Shown in pieces: positions 30,166 through 38,939 of a DNA stretch of 64,000 bases. The notes beneath the pieces were generated by a model that saw only the letters and a program-made list of their open reading frames with translations, was not told where the DNA came from and ran no database searches. The position numbers were made by a program, and so were the translations under genes. The DNA lies in the NCBI GenBank assembly GCA_937136055.1, contig CAKZOD010000073.1, positions 1-64,000 of the forward strand, read 5' to 3'. The DNA is from an uncultured Oceanospirillaceae bacterium. Lineage in GTDB: Bacteria; Pseudomonadota; Gammaproteobacteria; Pseudomonadales; Balneatricaceae. How positions within the stretch are numbered: position 1 is the first letter of the stretch; the number at the start of each line of letters is the position of its first letter.

Positions 30166-30184
30166 GTTATGCTAACTTCTCGTT
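30157..30184. terminator. Hairpin between convergent genes
   Basis: AACGAG-T-AAGTT (30157-30168) pairs with AACTTCTCGTT (30174-30184), an 11-bp stem with one bulge. It overlaps the FrnE-like stop codon and sits 11 bases from the HD-protein stop. There is no T-run; it is a bidirectional terminator candidate. Confidence 0.45.
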
Positions 30185-30194
30185 AACCACTGTA

Positions 30195-30821
30195 TTAATG
30201 AATCTCTAGATCAAGCTGATGCAAAAAGCTTTCCATAAACTTCACCCTTTTTGCACCTTCTTGTTTTCCAGCTTGTGTACTCATTGTGCTAGGCAACTTA
30301 AACAGTTTTACATAAAAATGATCAATGCAATATTGCTGGTCATTTGGCTCTCGATCATTACAAAACGGGTCACTCAAATGATACAGTGGGCGCATCATCT
30401 GACCGTTAACCATAAAGCATCTAGCCAAACCTATAGCCCCTAATGCATCTAGCCTGTCAGCATCTTGAACAACCTGCGCCTCCAAAGTTAGCGGAGTAAT
30501 ATTGGCACTAAAACTGTGAGCCTCTATGGCATGAAAAATACCTTCCATATACTGCTGCGGGTAATCCAAATCCATTAGCAACTCAACAGCCTTTTGAGCG
30601 GCCAGCTGCGATGCAATACTACGCCTCGGATCATCCTTCGCTACTGCAACAATGTCGTGTAACCACACTGCTGGAACAACTATATTTAAATCTGCTTTTT
30701 CTGATTCAGCGAGCTGTTTAGCCGTGCTGACGACTCTCTTTATATGCTCTATATCATGAGCAGCATCACATGCTTGATGATTCAATACTATTTCACAAAG
30801 TGCTTTTTCAATATCTTGCAT
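30195..30821 (-). CDS. HD-domain phosphohydrolase (YedJ-like)
   Basis: A 208-residue HD-superfamily protein. Metal ligands are visible as HDIEHIKRV, AVWLHDIV (the HD pair), AIEAHSF and VVQDADRLDALGAIG. The last Asp-Ala-Asp-Arg-Leu-Asp-Ala block is typical of the YedJ/YpgQ group, some members of which hydrolyse nucleoside triphosphates. The substrate here is not known. It is read after the chorismate mutase gene with a 63-base gap. Confidence 0.85.
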   Translation of the reverse strand: MQDIEKALCEIVLNHQACDAAHDIEHIKRVVSTAKQLAESEKADLNIVVPAVWLHDIVAVAKDDPRRSIASQLAAQKAVELLMDLDYPQQYMEGIFHAIEAHSFSANITPLTLEAQVVQDADRLDALGAIGLARCFMVNGQMMRPLYHLSDPFCNDREPNDQQYCIDHFYVKLFKLPSTMSTQAGKQEGAKRVKFMESFLHQLDLEIH

Positions 30822-30884
30822 AATCTCATCTTTTGCTATTTCAGAGCTTCACCGCTCTAGTTGTCAGTTATCATATTTACATGA

Positions 30885-31157
30885 TCAGTTAATCATTTTT
30901 TTATGTTTCGCAACCACGTTTTCAATGACGAGTGCAAACAAGCTTTCTACTAATGCCTCATCAACATCAAACTGATTAGCAAGCTGCCTATACCTTTTAT
31001 ATTGGATACTTTCCCTTTCACTATCAGTTGCAGCTAGTGCATTTTCTGCTTTAAGTATGCCCACCATTTCAGTTATCTGAAAACGCTTCCCTAAAAGCGC
31101 TATAATTTGCTGATCAAGTGCATCTATTTCCTTGCGAATATCCGCCAGCTTATCCAT
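30885..31157 (-). CDS. Chorismate mutase, AroQ type
   Basis: A stand-alone all-helical chorismate mutase of 90 residues converting chorismate to prephenate, or possibly an isochorismate lyase (PchB-like). The AroQ pattern is clear: LADIRKEIDALDQQIIALLGKRFQI, then MVGILKAENALAATDSERES, and a final helix with EALVESLFALVIENVVAKH. ATG at 31157 has AGGAG 8 bases upstream, better than the upstream in-frame start at 31196. It is a monofunctional enzyme, not fused to PheA or TyrA. It may be co-transcribed with the GST gene. Confidence 0.85.
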   Translation of the reverse strand: MDKLADIRKEIDALDQQIIALLGKRFQITEMVGILKAENALAATDSERESIQYKRYRQLANQFDVDEALVESLFALVIENVVAKHKKMIN

Positions 31158-31195
31158 TCCAACTACTCCTTTTAACCTATCGGCTTTAAACGACA

Positions 31196-31834
31196 CTACC
31201 CTTTTTTTGCATGTAGTCCATTCACTAAATGTGAAACCTCCGGAATCTCAAGCATTTTTGTGTAGTGACTATAAACCTTTTCAAACTGTGTTGGGTCAAC
31301 CCCGTCTCCTTGCAACCAGCGGGTAATCACAAACAATAAGATATCAGAGTTACTAAACTGTTCGCCATGCACCCAAGGACCTGCGAATAACTTTTGTTCA
31401 ATCAACTCAAAATACTCTTGCATGTTTTGAGTTGCTTTTTTTGCCATATCAGCTTTAGAGTCAGCTCGGGTTGCCCATCTCTCTGACCGCCACATATGCG
31501 CGTGACCAACATGTACTGTTGAGCTTAAAAAAGAATTAAACGCATCAACTTGTGCTTTGAAAAAACTGCTCTGCTGATCTGATACGGCTAACAAACATGT
31601 GCGATCTACAGTATTTGCCGAGACATAATTTAAAATCGCAATCACCTCTGTAATAACTCCTTCATCGGTGATTAATGCAGGCACTCTACCCAGAGGATTT
31701 ATTGCTAAAAACTGCGCTCCTTTTTGCTCTGCTTTCGAAAAATCGATAGCTACCGCTTGATAGCTAATGCCACTCATTTCCAATGCAATATGTGCAGCTA
31801 AAGAGACAGTGCCTGGCGTGTAATATAATTTCAT
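31196..31834 (-). CDS. Glutathione S-transferase
   Basis: A 212-residue cytosolic GST. The N-terminal thioredoxin-like domain begins KLYYTPGTVSLAAHIALEM and includes INPLGRVPALITDEGVITEV, with the cis-Pro and the Glu/Val glutathione-binding residues. The helical C-terminal domain has FSNSDILLFVITRWLQ. The TPGTVSLAAHIAL start resembles the beta class, in which a nearby cysteine normally contacts glutathione; here that position is occupied by Thr-Val-Ser. Substrate is unknown. Confidence 0.9.
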   Translation of the reverse strand: MKLYYTPGTVSLAAHIALEMSGISYQAVAIDFSKAEQKGAQFLAINPLGRVPALITDEGVITEVIAILNYVSANTVDRTCLLAVSDQQSSFFKAQVDAFNSFLSSTVHVGHAHMWRSERWATRADSKADMAKKATQNMQEYFELIEQKLFAGPWVHGEQFSNSDILLFVITRWLQGDGVDPTQFEKVYSHYTKMLEIPEVSHLVNGLHAKKG

Positions 31835-31879
31835 TTTTTATCCTCTATTGCAGATAAGTGACGATCTGTTTGTTGTAGA

Positions 31880-32485
31880 TTACATTTGCTTTGTGTACCG
31901 GTCTATCATTTGCTGCTGCGTCTCTACTACACTTTTATCACCAATTTGATCGGCAATCATTCTTCCCATCGAAGGCATTACATCTCGATGATGAATAAGA
32001 CCAGCGTCCCATAATTTGGCGCGCATTAACGCTTTTGCACAATGTAGATAAACATCCTCAATATCAATAACTATAATAGACTTTGGCGGGTTTCGCTGAT
32101 CTGCATGAACCTTCAATCGTTCAGGACTAACGCTAATATGTGCATTGCCATTGATTCTTAAGACTTCATCGACACCTGCCACAGTGAACAAACAGGCAAC
32201 TTTACCCGTCTGAACAATGTTAACCAAGGTATCAAGTCGATTATTCCCTCTAGCATCAGCAATTGCTATTTGCCGATCGTTTATAATCTCAACAAATCCA
32301 GCTTCCCCTCCTCTAGGGGAACAATCAAGATTTCCGTTCTCGTCGTAACTTGAAAGAACAACAAACCTAGAGAGGCGAATAAACTGCTTACTGTGTTTTT
32401 CTAATTGGGTCAGCTGCTTTTGCAGCGCCCTTTTTGAAGGATTTCCATACAGTGACTTTAGTTCTTCAACACTTTCAATAATCAC
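31880..32485 (-). CDS. Pyridoxamine 5'-phosphate oxidase-family FMN-binding protein
   Basis: A 201-residue split-barrel flavoprotein. RFVVLSSYDENGNLDCSPRG with GGEAGFVEIINDRQIAIADARGN (two halves of the barrel) and LRINGNAHISVSPE match the MSMEG_1061-type group of the PNPOx superfamily rather than PdxH itself. PdxH's substrate residues are not evident. These proteins bind FMN, F420 or heme, and their reactions are mostly unknown. It is downstream of dapA on the same strand with a 48-base gap. Confidence 0.8.
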   Translation of the reverse strand: MIIESVEELKSLYGNPSKRALQKQLTQLEKHSKQFIRLSRFVVLSSYDENGNLDCSPRGGEAGFVEIINDRQIAIADARGNNRLDTLVNIVQTGKVACLFTVAGVDEVLRINGNAHISVSPERLKVHADQRNPPKSIIVIDIEDVYLHCAKALMRAKLWDAGLIHHRDVMPSMGRMIADQIGDKSVVETQQQMIDRYTKQM

Positions 32486-32533
32486 AATTCACTCCTTACT
32501 GAATATTTTTTGAAAACACAAAAACACCTAGTT

Positions 32534-33409
32534 TCAATCAATTAACTTTAATTGCTGCAGTGCACTTTGTATAGCCTGCTGAGTATCTAAACTTACTTCA
32601 ATAATAGGCAAACGAACCTGAGCTTGGCAAATACCCAGCAATGAAGCAGCATATTTCACCCCCGCTGGGCTTGGTTCTAAAAACAGTGCCTTATGCAATG
32701 GCAATAAACGCTGATGTATCTCAAATGCTCGCTCATAATCTCCCTGTAAACAATAGCGTTGCATCTGAGCACACAAGTTAGGAGCAACATTGGCTGTTAC
32801 TGATATACATCCATTCCCTCCCATTGCGTTATACCCAAGGGCCGTCATATCTTCACCACTTAAGAAACTAAAACCCTCGCCTATTAATATTCGCTCTTCA
32901 TTAATTCGATTAAGATCCCCTGTTGCATCTTTTACTCCCACAACCCTTGGTAACATGGATAGACGCTGCATAGTATTAGGCTGAACATCGACAATAGCTC
33001 TCGGCGGTATATTGTAAATAAACATGTCAATATCAGTGTTATCATGAATTGCTTTAAAATGCTCATAAAGCCCTTGCTGATTCGGTCGATTATAGTAACC
33101 CGCGACACACAAAACAGCGTCCGCTCCGACATCTTGCGCATATTTCGCGAACTCTAAAGCTTCTACAGGGTTATTTGAACCCGCACCGGCTATTACTTGC
33201 GCTCTTTTTCGACACTGCTCTACAACAATCTCGACAACTCTCTTGTGCTCTTCATATGATAAAGTACAAGCCTCTCCTGTCGTTCCAACAGGGATAAGAC
33301 CAACAGTACCCTGTTGAACTTGAAACTCTACTAAATCTCTCAGCGCTTGCTCATCCAGTTCACCGTTAGAAAAAGGGGTAATTAACGCCGTATATGATCC
33401 GCTTATCAT
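32534..33409 (-). CDS. dapA: 4-hydroxy-tetrahydrodipicolinate synthase
   Basis: A TIM-barrel lyase condensing pyruvate with aspartate semialdehyde, the first committed step of lysine/diaminopimelate synthesis. The 291 residues are standard. Key motifs are LIPVGTTGEACTLSYEEH, FIYNIPPRA with the catalytic Tyr, and VVGVKDATGDL with the Schiff-base Lys. AAAGGA seven bases before the ATG is a good ribosome binding site. bamC and purC, frequent neighbours of dapA in gammaproteobacteria, are not present here, so this may be a second or relocated copy. Confidence 0.93.
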   Translation of the reverse strand: MISGSYTALITPFSNGELDEQALRDLVEFQVQQGTVGLIPVGTTGEACTLSYEEHKRVVEIVVEQCRKRAQVIAGAGSNNPVEALEFAKYAQDVGADAVLCVAGYYNRPNQQGLYEHFKAIHDNTDIDMFIYNIPPRAIVDVQPNTMQRLSMLPRVVGVKDATGDLNRINEERILIGEGFSFLSGEDMTALGYNAMGGNGCISVTANVAPNLCAQMQRYCLQGDYERAFEIHQRLLPLHKALFLEPSPAGVKYAASLLGICQAQVRLPIIEVSLDTQQAIQSALQQLKLID

Positions 33410-33429
33410 TGTTTTTCCTTTATTTTAGC

Positions 33430-33466
33430 CAAAAAAAAGCCCGGTCACATTTCTGCGACCGGGCTC
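33430..33466 (-). terminator. Strong rho-independent terminator, probably of amt
   Basis: AGCCCGGTC (33438-33446) pairs perfectly with GACCGGGCT (33457-33465). On the minus strand it is followed by eight T, which is textbook. It lies 180 bases after the amt stop and just before the dapA start, insulating dapA from amt. Confidence 0.85.
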
Positions 33467-33644
33467 TGTTTAGAATAATTTTTCTAGATACACAGACCAA
33501 CAAGTGCCGCAGAGTTTATCTCCGGTTTATAGCTTGCTGGTTTTAAAACAATGTTTTGTAAGTGCACTTTAAATTATCCGATAATTAGTTAGAAGCTGAA
33601 ACTTAACGCTTTTCGTATTTCAATACAAGCAATTAAAACAATCA

Positions 33645-34853
33645 TTAATCTTTTGAGCTAGCCTCTATTCTATGAATACTCAGATCTGCACCGTGAAACT
33701 CTTCTTCCTCACTTAAGCGAATACCCACCATTTTACGCACTGAATAATACACAGCAAAGCCTGCCAAAAAAGCAAATGTGACACCTAACAAACTACCAAC
33801 AAGCTGACTCATAAAGCTAACTCCGCCCATTCCAGCAAAAGTTTCTAGACCAAATATGCCAGCAGCTATTCCGCCCCATAATCCACAGACACCGTGTAAT
33901 GGCCAAACACCTAATACATCATCTATACGCCACTTATTTTGCTGCAAAATAAACAACCAAACAAATAATGCACCTGCGACTAACCCCGTTGCAAGTGCTC
34001 CTAGCGGATGCATGACATCGGAACCCGCACATACAGCGACCAGCCCTGCAAGCGGCCCATTATGTATAAATCCTGGGTCATTCTTTCCTACAACTAAAGC
34101 CGCAATTATCCCACCGACCATTGCCAATAAAGTATTAATCGCTACTAATCCCGAGATTCCCTCAATACTTTGCGCCGACATTACATTAAAACCAAACCAG
34201 CCAATAGCTAGCAACCAAGCACCTAACGCTAGAAAGGGAATGTTAGACGGGGGAAAGGCCACTAACTTACCATTACGAAAACGCCCTTTACGGCTACCCA
34301 GAAGCAAAATTGCTGCCAGTGCAATCCAACCACCTACGCCATGCACCACAATTGACCCTGCAAAGTCATGAAAAGGCGCTCCAAATGACTGCTCTAGCCA
34401 TGCTTGGATTTCCCAATTACCATTCCAAGCACTCCCTTCTACAAAGGGATATACAACACCCACACAAATTGACGCTGCAAATAACATTGGCCAAAATTTT
34501 GCTCGCTCAGCAATCCCTCCAGAAATAATTGCTGGAATTGCAGCGGCAAACGTCATTAAAAAGAAAAACTTTACTAACGCATAGCCACTACCCTGAGAGA
34601 GCGCCTTCGCATCGAGAAAAAATGTTGTATCGTACGCAATCCAGTAACCTATAAAGAAATACACGAGAGCAGAAAAGGCAAAGTCTGTAATAATTTTAAC
34701 CAGAGCATTCACTTGGTTTTTATAGCGAACAGTCCCCACTTCTAAAAACGCAAAACCCGCATGCATCGCAAACACCATTATTGCGCCCATCAGCACAAAA
34801 AATGTATTACTGCTCTGGACTAAGTTATCCACGGCAACAGTTAAGTTTTCCAC
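33645..34853 (-). CDS. amt: Ammonium transporter (Amt family)
   Basis: A trimeric ammonium channel of 402 residues with about eleven hydrophobic helices. Signatures are MHAGFAFLEVGTVRYKNQVN near the start, FHDFAGSIVVHGVGGWIALA holding the first pore histidine, and the second twin-histidine helix region WPLHGVCGLWGGIAAGIFG. The C-terminal cytoplasmic tail, LSEEEEFHGADLSIHRIE, is the part that PII proteins contact. No glnK adjoins it, although glnK-amt pairs are the rule. No cleavable signal is obvious. Confidence 0.93.
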   Translation of the reverse strand: MENLTVAVDNLVQSSNTFFVLMGAIMVFAMHAGFAFLEVGTVRYKNQVNALVKIITDFAFSALVYFFIGYWIAYDTTFFLDAKALSQGSGYALVKFFFLMTFAAAIPAIISGGIAERAKFWPMLFAASICVGVVYPFVEGSAWNGNWEIQAWLEQSFGAPFHDFAGSIVVHGVGGWIALAAILLLGSRKGRFRNGKLVAFPPSNIPFLALGAWLLAIGWFGFNVMSAQSIEGISGLVAINTLLAMVGGIIAALVVGKNDPGFIHNGPLAGLVAVCAGSDVMHPLGALATGLVAGALFVWLFILQQNKWRIDDVLGVWPLHGVCGLWGGIAAGIFGLETFAGMGGVSFMSQLVGSLLGVTFAFLAGFAVYYSVRKMVGIRLSEEEEFHGADLSIHRIEASSKD

Positions 34854-35151
34854 TATATTCCCCTTATTCGCACAAATTCAGTGCCTTATAGTTCCGATGA
34901 ACCATATCGAAGCACAACATGAACCAAAATAGTGCAAGCCGCTATTTACCTTAATACAAGACTTACAATTACTCTGATTCAATAAATGAATAACTATAAA
35001 AGCAGAATGCATGCCAACACGCATAATTCAAACAGAACCCTAAAGCGTATTTTTACTTTCATATATTTTTTAAAATTTATGCAAAAAGCACATAGACAGT
35101 ATCCAACACTGCATATATGCTGCGTTAAACTTAAAAATAATAGGATTTAAT

Positions 35152-36216
35152 ATGTCTGTTCATCTCTGGTTACGTGCCGAAACCAAGCCAATGGAAGAGC
35201 GCACTGCGCTACCTCCACAACACGCCCAAAAGCTACTAAAAGCAGGGTTTAAAATAACAGTAGAGCACTGTAGCCAAAGAATATTCGATATAGAAAGCTA
35301 TCGTAGTGTGGGCTGTGAAATAGCCCAAGCGCATAGCTGGAAGGAATCAGCACCAAGTGATGCAATCATTCTCGGCTTAAAAGAGTTTGCACCAGAAGTA
35401 ACTTTCCCCTTAACCCATAAACATATTCAATTTGCTCACGCTTATAAAGAACAACAAGGCTGGCAAGACGTGCTTTCGCGTTTTACTCGTGGAGACGGCA
35501 CCTTGTATGACATTGAGTTTTTAGTCAACGATAAAGGCCAACGGGTTGCTGCCTTTGGTTACTGGGCCGGGTACAGTGGCTGCGCAGTATCTATTATGAC
35601 GTGGATAGCCAAGCAAAAAGGCGAAACGCTGGGCCCACTCAGCTCTTATGAAAATAGAGATTTAATGGTAGATGATTTAAAGGCTCAGTTATCTGGATTA
35701 GAAACTAAGCCACGCATTATTATCATTGGCGCGAAAGGCCGCTGTGGATCAGGAGCATTAGACTTAGCAAACGCTTTAGATATTGATGTCAGCCCTTGGG
35801 ATGCAGAAGAGACAGCCAAAGGCGGACCATTTGAAGAAATCTTAGAGCACAATATTTTTGTTAACTGCGTCTTTATTCAGAAAATGATTCCACCATTTAT
35901 CACGAAAGAAATGCTCGCTCAAAAGCGCGGTAACTTAGAAGTTATCTGTGATGTTAGTTGTGATCCTTTTGGTGCATACAATCCACTACCGATTTACACA
36001 CAATGCACTCATTTTGACAACCCAAGTATTATTCTTGAAAACAGTGCCCAAGTTAGCTTAGTCGCTATAGATCATCTCCCATCGCTTTTACCGAAAGAAA
36101 GCAGTGAAGACTTTTGCACACAACTCATGCCTACACTACTTGAAATTACTGATATTGATGCAGGTGTTTGGGGTCGTGCAAAACAAACGTTCCTGAATAA
36201 ATCTGCAAACATATAA
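35152..36216 (+). CDS. Saccharopine dehydrogenase (NAD+, L-lysine-forming), LYS1-like
   Basis: An enzyme interconverting saccharopine and lysine plus 2-oxoglutarate. The 354-residue protein follows the fungal LYS1 layout. The N-terminal alanine-dehydrogenase-like domain has WLRAETKPMEERTALPP (Arg and Lys that contact substrate), and FAHAYKEQQGWQDVLSRF and AFGYWAGYSGCAV follow. The Rossmann part has PRIIIIGAKGRCGSGALDLA, and EVICDVSCDPFGAYNPLPIY comes near the end. In bacteria it may serve lysine degradation or synthesis; the partner reductase is not in the window. It is alone on its strand with a hairpin after it. Confidence 0.9.
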   Translation: MSVHLWLRAETKPMEERTALPPQHAQKLLKAGFKITVEHCSQRIFDIESYRSVGCEIAQAHSWKESAPSDAIILGLKEFAPEVTFPLTHKHIQFAHAYKEQQGWQDVLSRFTRGDGTLYDIEFLVNDKGQRVAAFGYWAGYSGCAVSIMTWIAKQKGETLGPLSSYENRDLMVDDLKAQLSGLETKPRIIIIGAKGRCGSGALDLANALDIDVSPWDAEETAKGGPFEEILEHNIFVNCVFIQKMIPPFITKEMLAQKRGNLEVICDVSCDPFGAYNPLPIYTQCTHFDNPSIILENSAQVSLVAIDHLPSLLPKESSEDFCTQLMPTLLEITDIDAGVWGRAKQTFLNKSANI

Positions 36217-36280
36217 ACTTGGTCACTTAGTTTAAAAGTCAAACAGCTGTTTGTTAAATTAACTGACCACGCACCTTGAT

Positions 36281-36314
36281 CCTAAATGCTTGCATTTCTA
36301 ACCAAGCATTTAGG
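36281..36314 (+). terminator. Hairpin after the saccharopine dehydrogenase gene
   Basis: CCTAAATGCTTG (36281-36292) and CAAGCATTTAGG (36303-36314) form a perfect 12-bp stem with a ten-base loop, 65 bases after the stop. There is no T-run. A 14-bp palindrome CAAACAGCTGTTTG also sits at 36240-36253. Confidence 0.45.
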
Positions 36315-36482
36315 AAATTCACCTATCCCAGTTTTCCTTCTTTCGCCCTATATTCTAACAAGTGTTTACAACCTATTTTAGCCAGTACTATTGTTGTTAT
36401 ATTTCTCATATGAATAGTGGATGTCTGCTAGCTGTATTGTTTAGAAACATTCCCATTTAATTTTCTATTTGAGGCTAAACCT

Positions 36483-36728
36483 ATGGAATCATGCTGCTTA
36501 CTATGTGACAAAGTAATAGAAACAGGCGTTCCCCACTCAGAGCTGAGCTTATTAAGTGAACTTAGCGAAAGTAAAATTTACAAGTGCCATTCTTGTAATA
36601 CATTTATTCACTTTAGTTTAGGTGACTGGGAAATTTTGATGCCTGGCCTTTCGAATCCGGACACTTCAAGCTCAAATTCTCTGATTTCACCCTCTTTAAA
36701 TAAAAAACCTCAACAATTAGCAAGCTGA
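36483..36728 (+). CDS. Small zinc-ribbon-like protein of unknown function
   Basis: An 81-residue protein with two CxxC knuckles, CCLLCDKVIE near the start and YKCHSCNTFIHF in the middle, spaced about 30 residues, as in rubredoxin-like or zinc-ribbon folds. The C-terminal third is Ser/Asn-rich and probably disordered. No family is recognised. The final codons overlap a hairpin, so the tail may exist only because the terminator is read as coding. It is convergent to the M18 aminopeptidase gene. Confidence 0.55.
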   Translation: MESCCLLCDKVIETGVPHSELSLLSELSESKIYKCHSCNTFIHFSLGDWEILMPGLSNPDTSSSNSLISPSLNKKPQQLAS

Positions 36729-36734
36729 GGTTTT
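36704..36734. terminator. Bidirectional terminator overlapping the end of the small zinc-ribbon gene
   Basis: AAAACCTCA (36704-36712) and TGAGGTTTT (36726-36734) are perfect complements with A-rich and T-rich flanks on each side, so the hairpin can stop transcription from both convergent genes. The TGA stop at 36726-36728 is part of the right arm. Confidence 0.75.
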
Positions 36735-36766
36735 CATGTGCAGGTAATAAAAACCTGACTCAAGCT

Positions 36767-38068
36767 TTATACGCGCGCTTGTTTTAAATAATACTTAAAG
36801 ATATCAATGGTACTTTGTACATCCTTAGTGCCTGACAACTCCCTTATTGAATGCATTGCAAATTGCGGCACACCAATATCTAGCGTTTTAACGCCTAATT
36901 CAGAAGCGGTAATTGGGCCAATCGTACTACCACAACCCATATCAGCACGAATAACAAATACTTGCACTTGCGCACCTACTTGCTCGGCATAATGCCTAAA
37001 CATCGCACTTGTCACATCATTAGTGGCATAACGTTGATTGGCGTTAATTTTAATAACAGGCCCTGCATTCAAGATAGGTCCGTGATTTGAATCATGCATA
37101 GCTGCAAAATTCGGATGAATACCATGGGCGTTGTCTGCTGATATCATCATTGAATTAGCAAGCATCCGTGTGTTTTGCTCATTTGAATCAGTGATTCGAG
37201 CTAATACTTGCTCCAACATTGGCCCTTGAGCACCAGCGGCAGACATACTGCCAACCTCTTCATGATCATTGCAAACTAGCAGTAAGCCTTCTTGTGAATC
37301 TGTTTCGAGCAGTGCTTGCAGCCCCATAAAGCAACTTAACAAATTATCAAGCCTTGCCGATGCAAAGAACTCATCATTAAGCCCTACTGTGGCTGGAGCT
37401 TGAACATCATAAAAACTTAAATCAAAATCAAGCACTTTTTCAACGTTGACTCCTTGATCAATCAAATGCGCTTTCAAAAATACTTTAAGATCAAAATCAG
37501 GCTTTTCACCTGCAGCTTCTGCTTGCCCTAAAATAGGCGCCATCATCGTTTGAGCATTGATATTTTGCCCTGTATTGGCCTCACGATTTAAATGTATTGC
37601 CAAATTTGGCACTATCGCAATCGCTTTTTTTAAGTCTAATAAATGACTTCTAACATTTCCTAAATCATCTAAAAAGCTCACCCTGCCGGCCAAAGACAAA
37701 TCGCGATCAAACCAAGGTGCTAGCAATACGCCACCATAGACTTGGACACCTAACTGCACATAACCATTGCCAACAATTTCCGGATTAGGCTTTACTTTCA
37801 AGCAAGGAGAATCAGTGTGCGCACCAATCATGCGAAAGCCACTTTCTTCTACTGATTTTGACACAGGCATTTGCCATGCGACAATGCTCGAATCATTGCG
37901 GGTAGTGTAGTACTTTCCACCAGGGCTTAACTGCCAGCTTTGACTCTCATCTAATTCCCTAAAACCTGCCTGTATAAGCTTCGCAGCCATCGATTTAACA
38001 GCGTGATAGGGAGTGGTCGATTGCTGAATAAAGGAAGCTAAATTTTCGATCGTCTGTTGGCTACTCAT
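36767..38068 (-). CDS. apeB: M18-family aminopeptidase (aspartyl aminopeptidase-like)
   Basis: A dodecameric zinc aminopeptidase of about 433 residues preferring acidic N-termini in its characterised relatives. Metal ligands are in MIGAHTDSPCLKVKP, SARLDNLLSC, VCNDHEEVGS, ISADNAHGIHPNF and FAMHSIRELSG. Length and motifs match bacterial ApeB. ATG at 38068 has AAGGTG upstream and overlaps the end of the FKBP gene by 8 bases (ATGAGTAG), so translation is probably coupled. Confidence 0.92.
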   Translation of the reverse strand: MSSQQTIENLASFIQQSTTPYHAVKSMAAKLIQAGFRELDESQSWQLSPGGKYYTTRNDSSIVAWQMPVSKSVEESGFRMIGAHTDSPCLKVKPNPEIVGNGYVQLGVQVYGGVLLAPWFDRDLSLAGRVSFLDDLGNVRSHLLDLKKAIAIVPNLAIHLNREANTGQNINAQTMMAPILGQAEAAGEKPDFDLKVFLKAHLIDQGVNVEKVLDFDLSFYDVQAPATVGLNDEFFASARLDNLLSCFMGLQALLETDSQEGLLLVCNDHEEVGSMSAAGAQGPMLEQVLARITDSNEQNTRMLANSMMISADNAHGIHPNFAAMHDSNHGPILNAGPVIKINANQRYATNDVTSAMFRHYAEQVGAQVQVFVIRADMGCGSTIGPITASELGVKTLDIGVPQFAMHSIRELSGTKDVQSTIDIFKYYLKQARV

Positions 38069-38630
38069 TGTCGGCACCTTCTATTGCGATAAGTTCTATA
38101 TTAAAAATTAATGTGGAATTTGCGGCGATTTGTGCAGAAGGACTAACAGCACCATAAGCTAAATGAGATGGAATATAAATTGTCCAATGATCACCAACTC
38201 TCATTTTCAACAACGCTTTGCGCCACCCAGCAATAACTTCCTTCAAGGGGAATTTTGATGTTTTATTACGCTCATAACTACTATCAAAGATTTTACCGTT
38301 GATTAGTCGCCCTTCATACTTAACCTCAACAGTATCTTGTAACTTTGGAGTTTTCCCTGAGCCAGATTGAATAACTTTGTACTGCACACCTGAAGATAAA
38401 GTAACGACACCTTCTATGACTTTATTTTTTTCTAAAAAAGCCTTACCCGCCTTAGCATTATCATCATTTAATGCTTTTTCGATTAATTCAGCACGAAAAG
38501 CTGCTTCTTTTTCACCATCACCGCAACCAATTAATATCAATGGCATTAAAGCGACGAGCCCGCCCATTAAAATACGATTGATCGATCTTTCACATAAACT
38601 CTTTGCAAACAAAAACAAAATAGACCTCAA
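38061..38630 (-). CDS. FKBP-type peptidyl-prolyl isomerase lipoprotein
   Basis: A 189-residue prolyl isomerase with a long N-terminal region ending in a lipobox, LMPLILIGCGDGE, so it is probably a membrane-anchored periplasmic protein. A short helical spacer (about 40-75) precedes the FKBP domain with VKYEGRLINGKIFDSSYERN, VGDHWTIYIPSHLAYGA and STLIFNIELIAI. FkpA and Mip share that layout, but this protein is shorter and lacks most of their dimerisation domain. The first ATG may be too early; MGGLVAL is an alternative start. Confidence 0.88.
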   Translation of the reverse strand: MRSILFLFAKSLCERSINRILMGGLVALMPLILIGCGDGEKEAAFRAELIEKALNDDNAKAGKAFLEKNKVIEGVVTLSSGVQYKVIQSGSGKTPKLQDTVEVKYEGRLINGKIFDSSYERNKTSKFPLKEVIAGWRKALLKMRVGDHWTIYIPSHLAYGAVSPSAQIAANSTLIFNIELIAIEGADNE

Positions 38631-38939
38631 ACTCTTCTAAACTTTAAAAGCGACTATTATGAAGCGCTAAAAAATAAATGCTATCACTATCCAGCGAAGC
38701 CTTAGGCTATTTAAGGAAGGTCGTATAAACTTTGCTTTAAATGAGATTGATAATGCTTGGATCTGATAACTAACTGCATAATATATAGCCAAAAATATAT
38801 TATGCATTGCGTTTTACAATAGTCGCGGGTATCGCTACACTGCTGTTAGTGTTTATTGGAACTTAAGTATGATAACTCTCTCTAATGCTGACTATTATCG
38901 TTCCTAACTAAAGAGAACCACAACTCAGAAGATGCATAT

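Noticed and set aside
33856..34371. 171-residue open frame antisense to amt
   Set aside because: It is a compositional shadow, rich in Pro/Ala/Thr with no family similarity, opposite a well-supported transporter.
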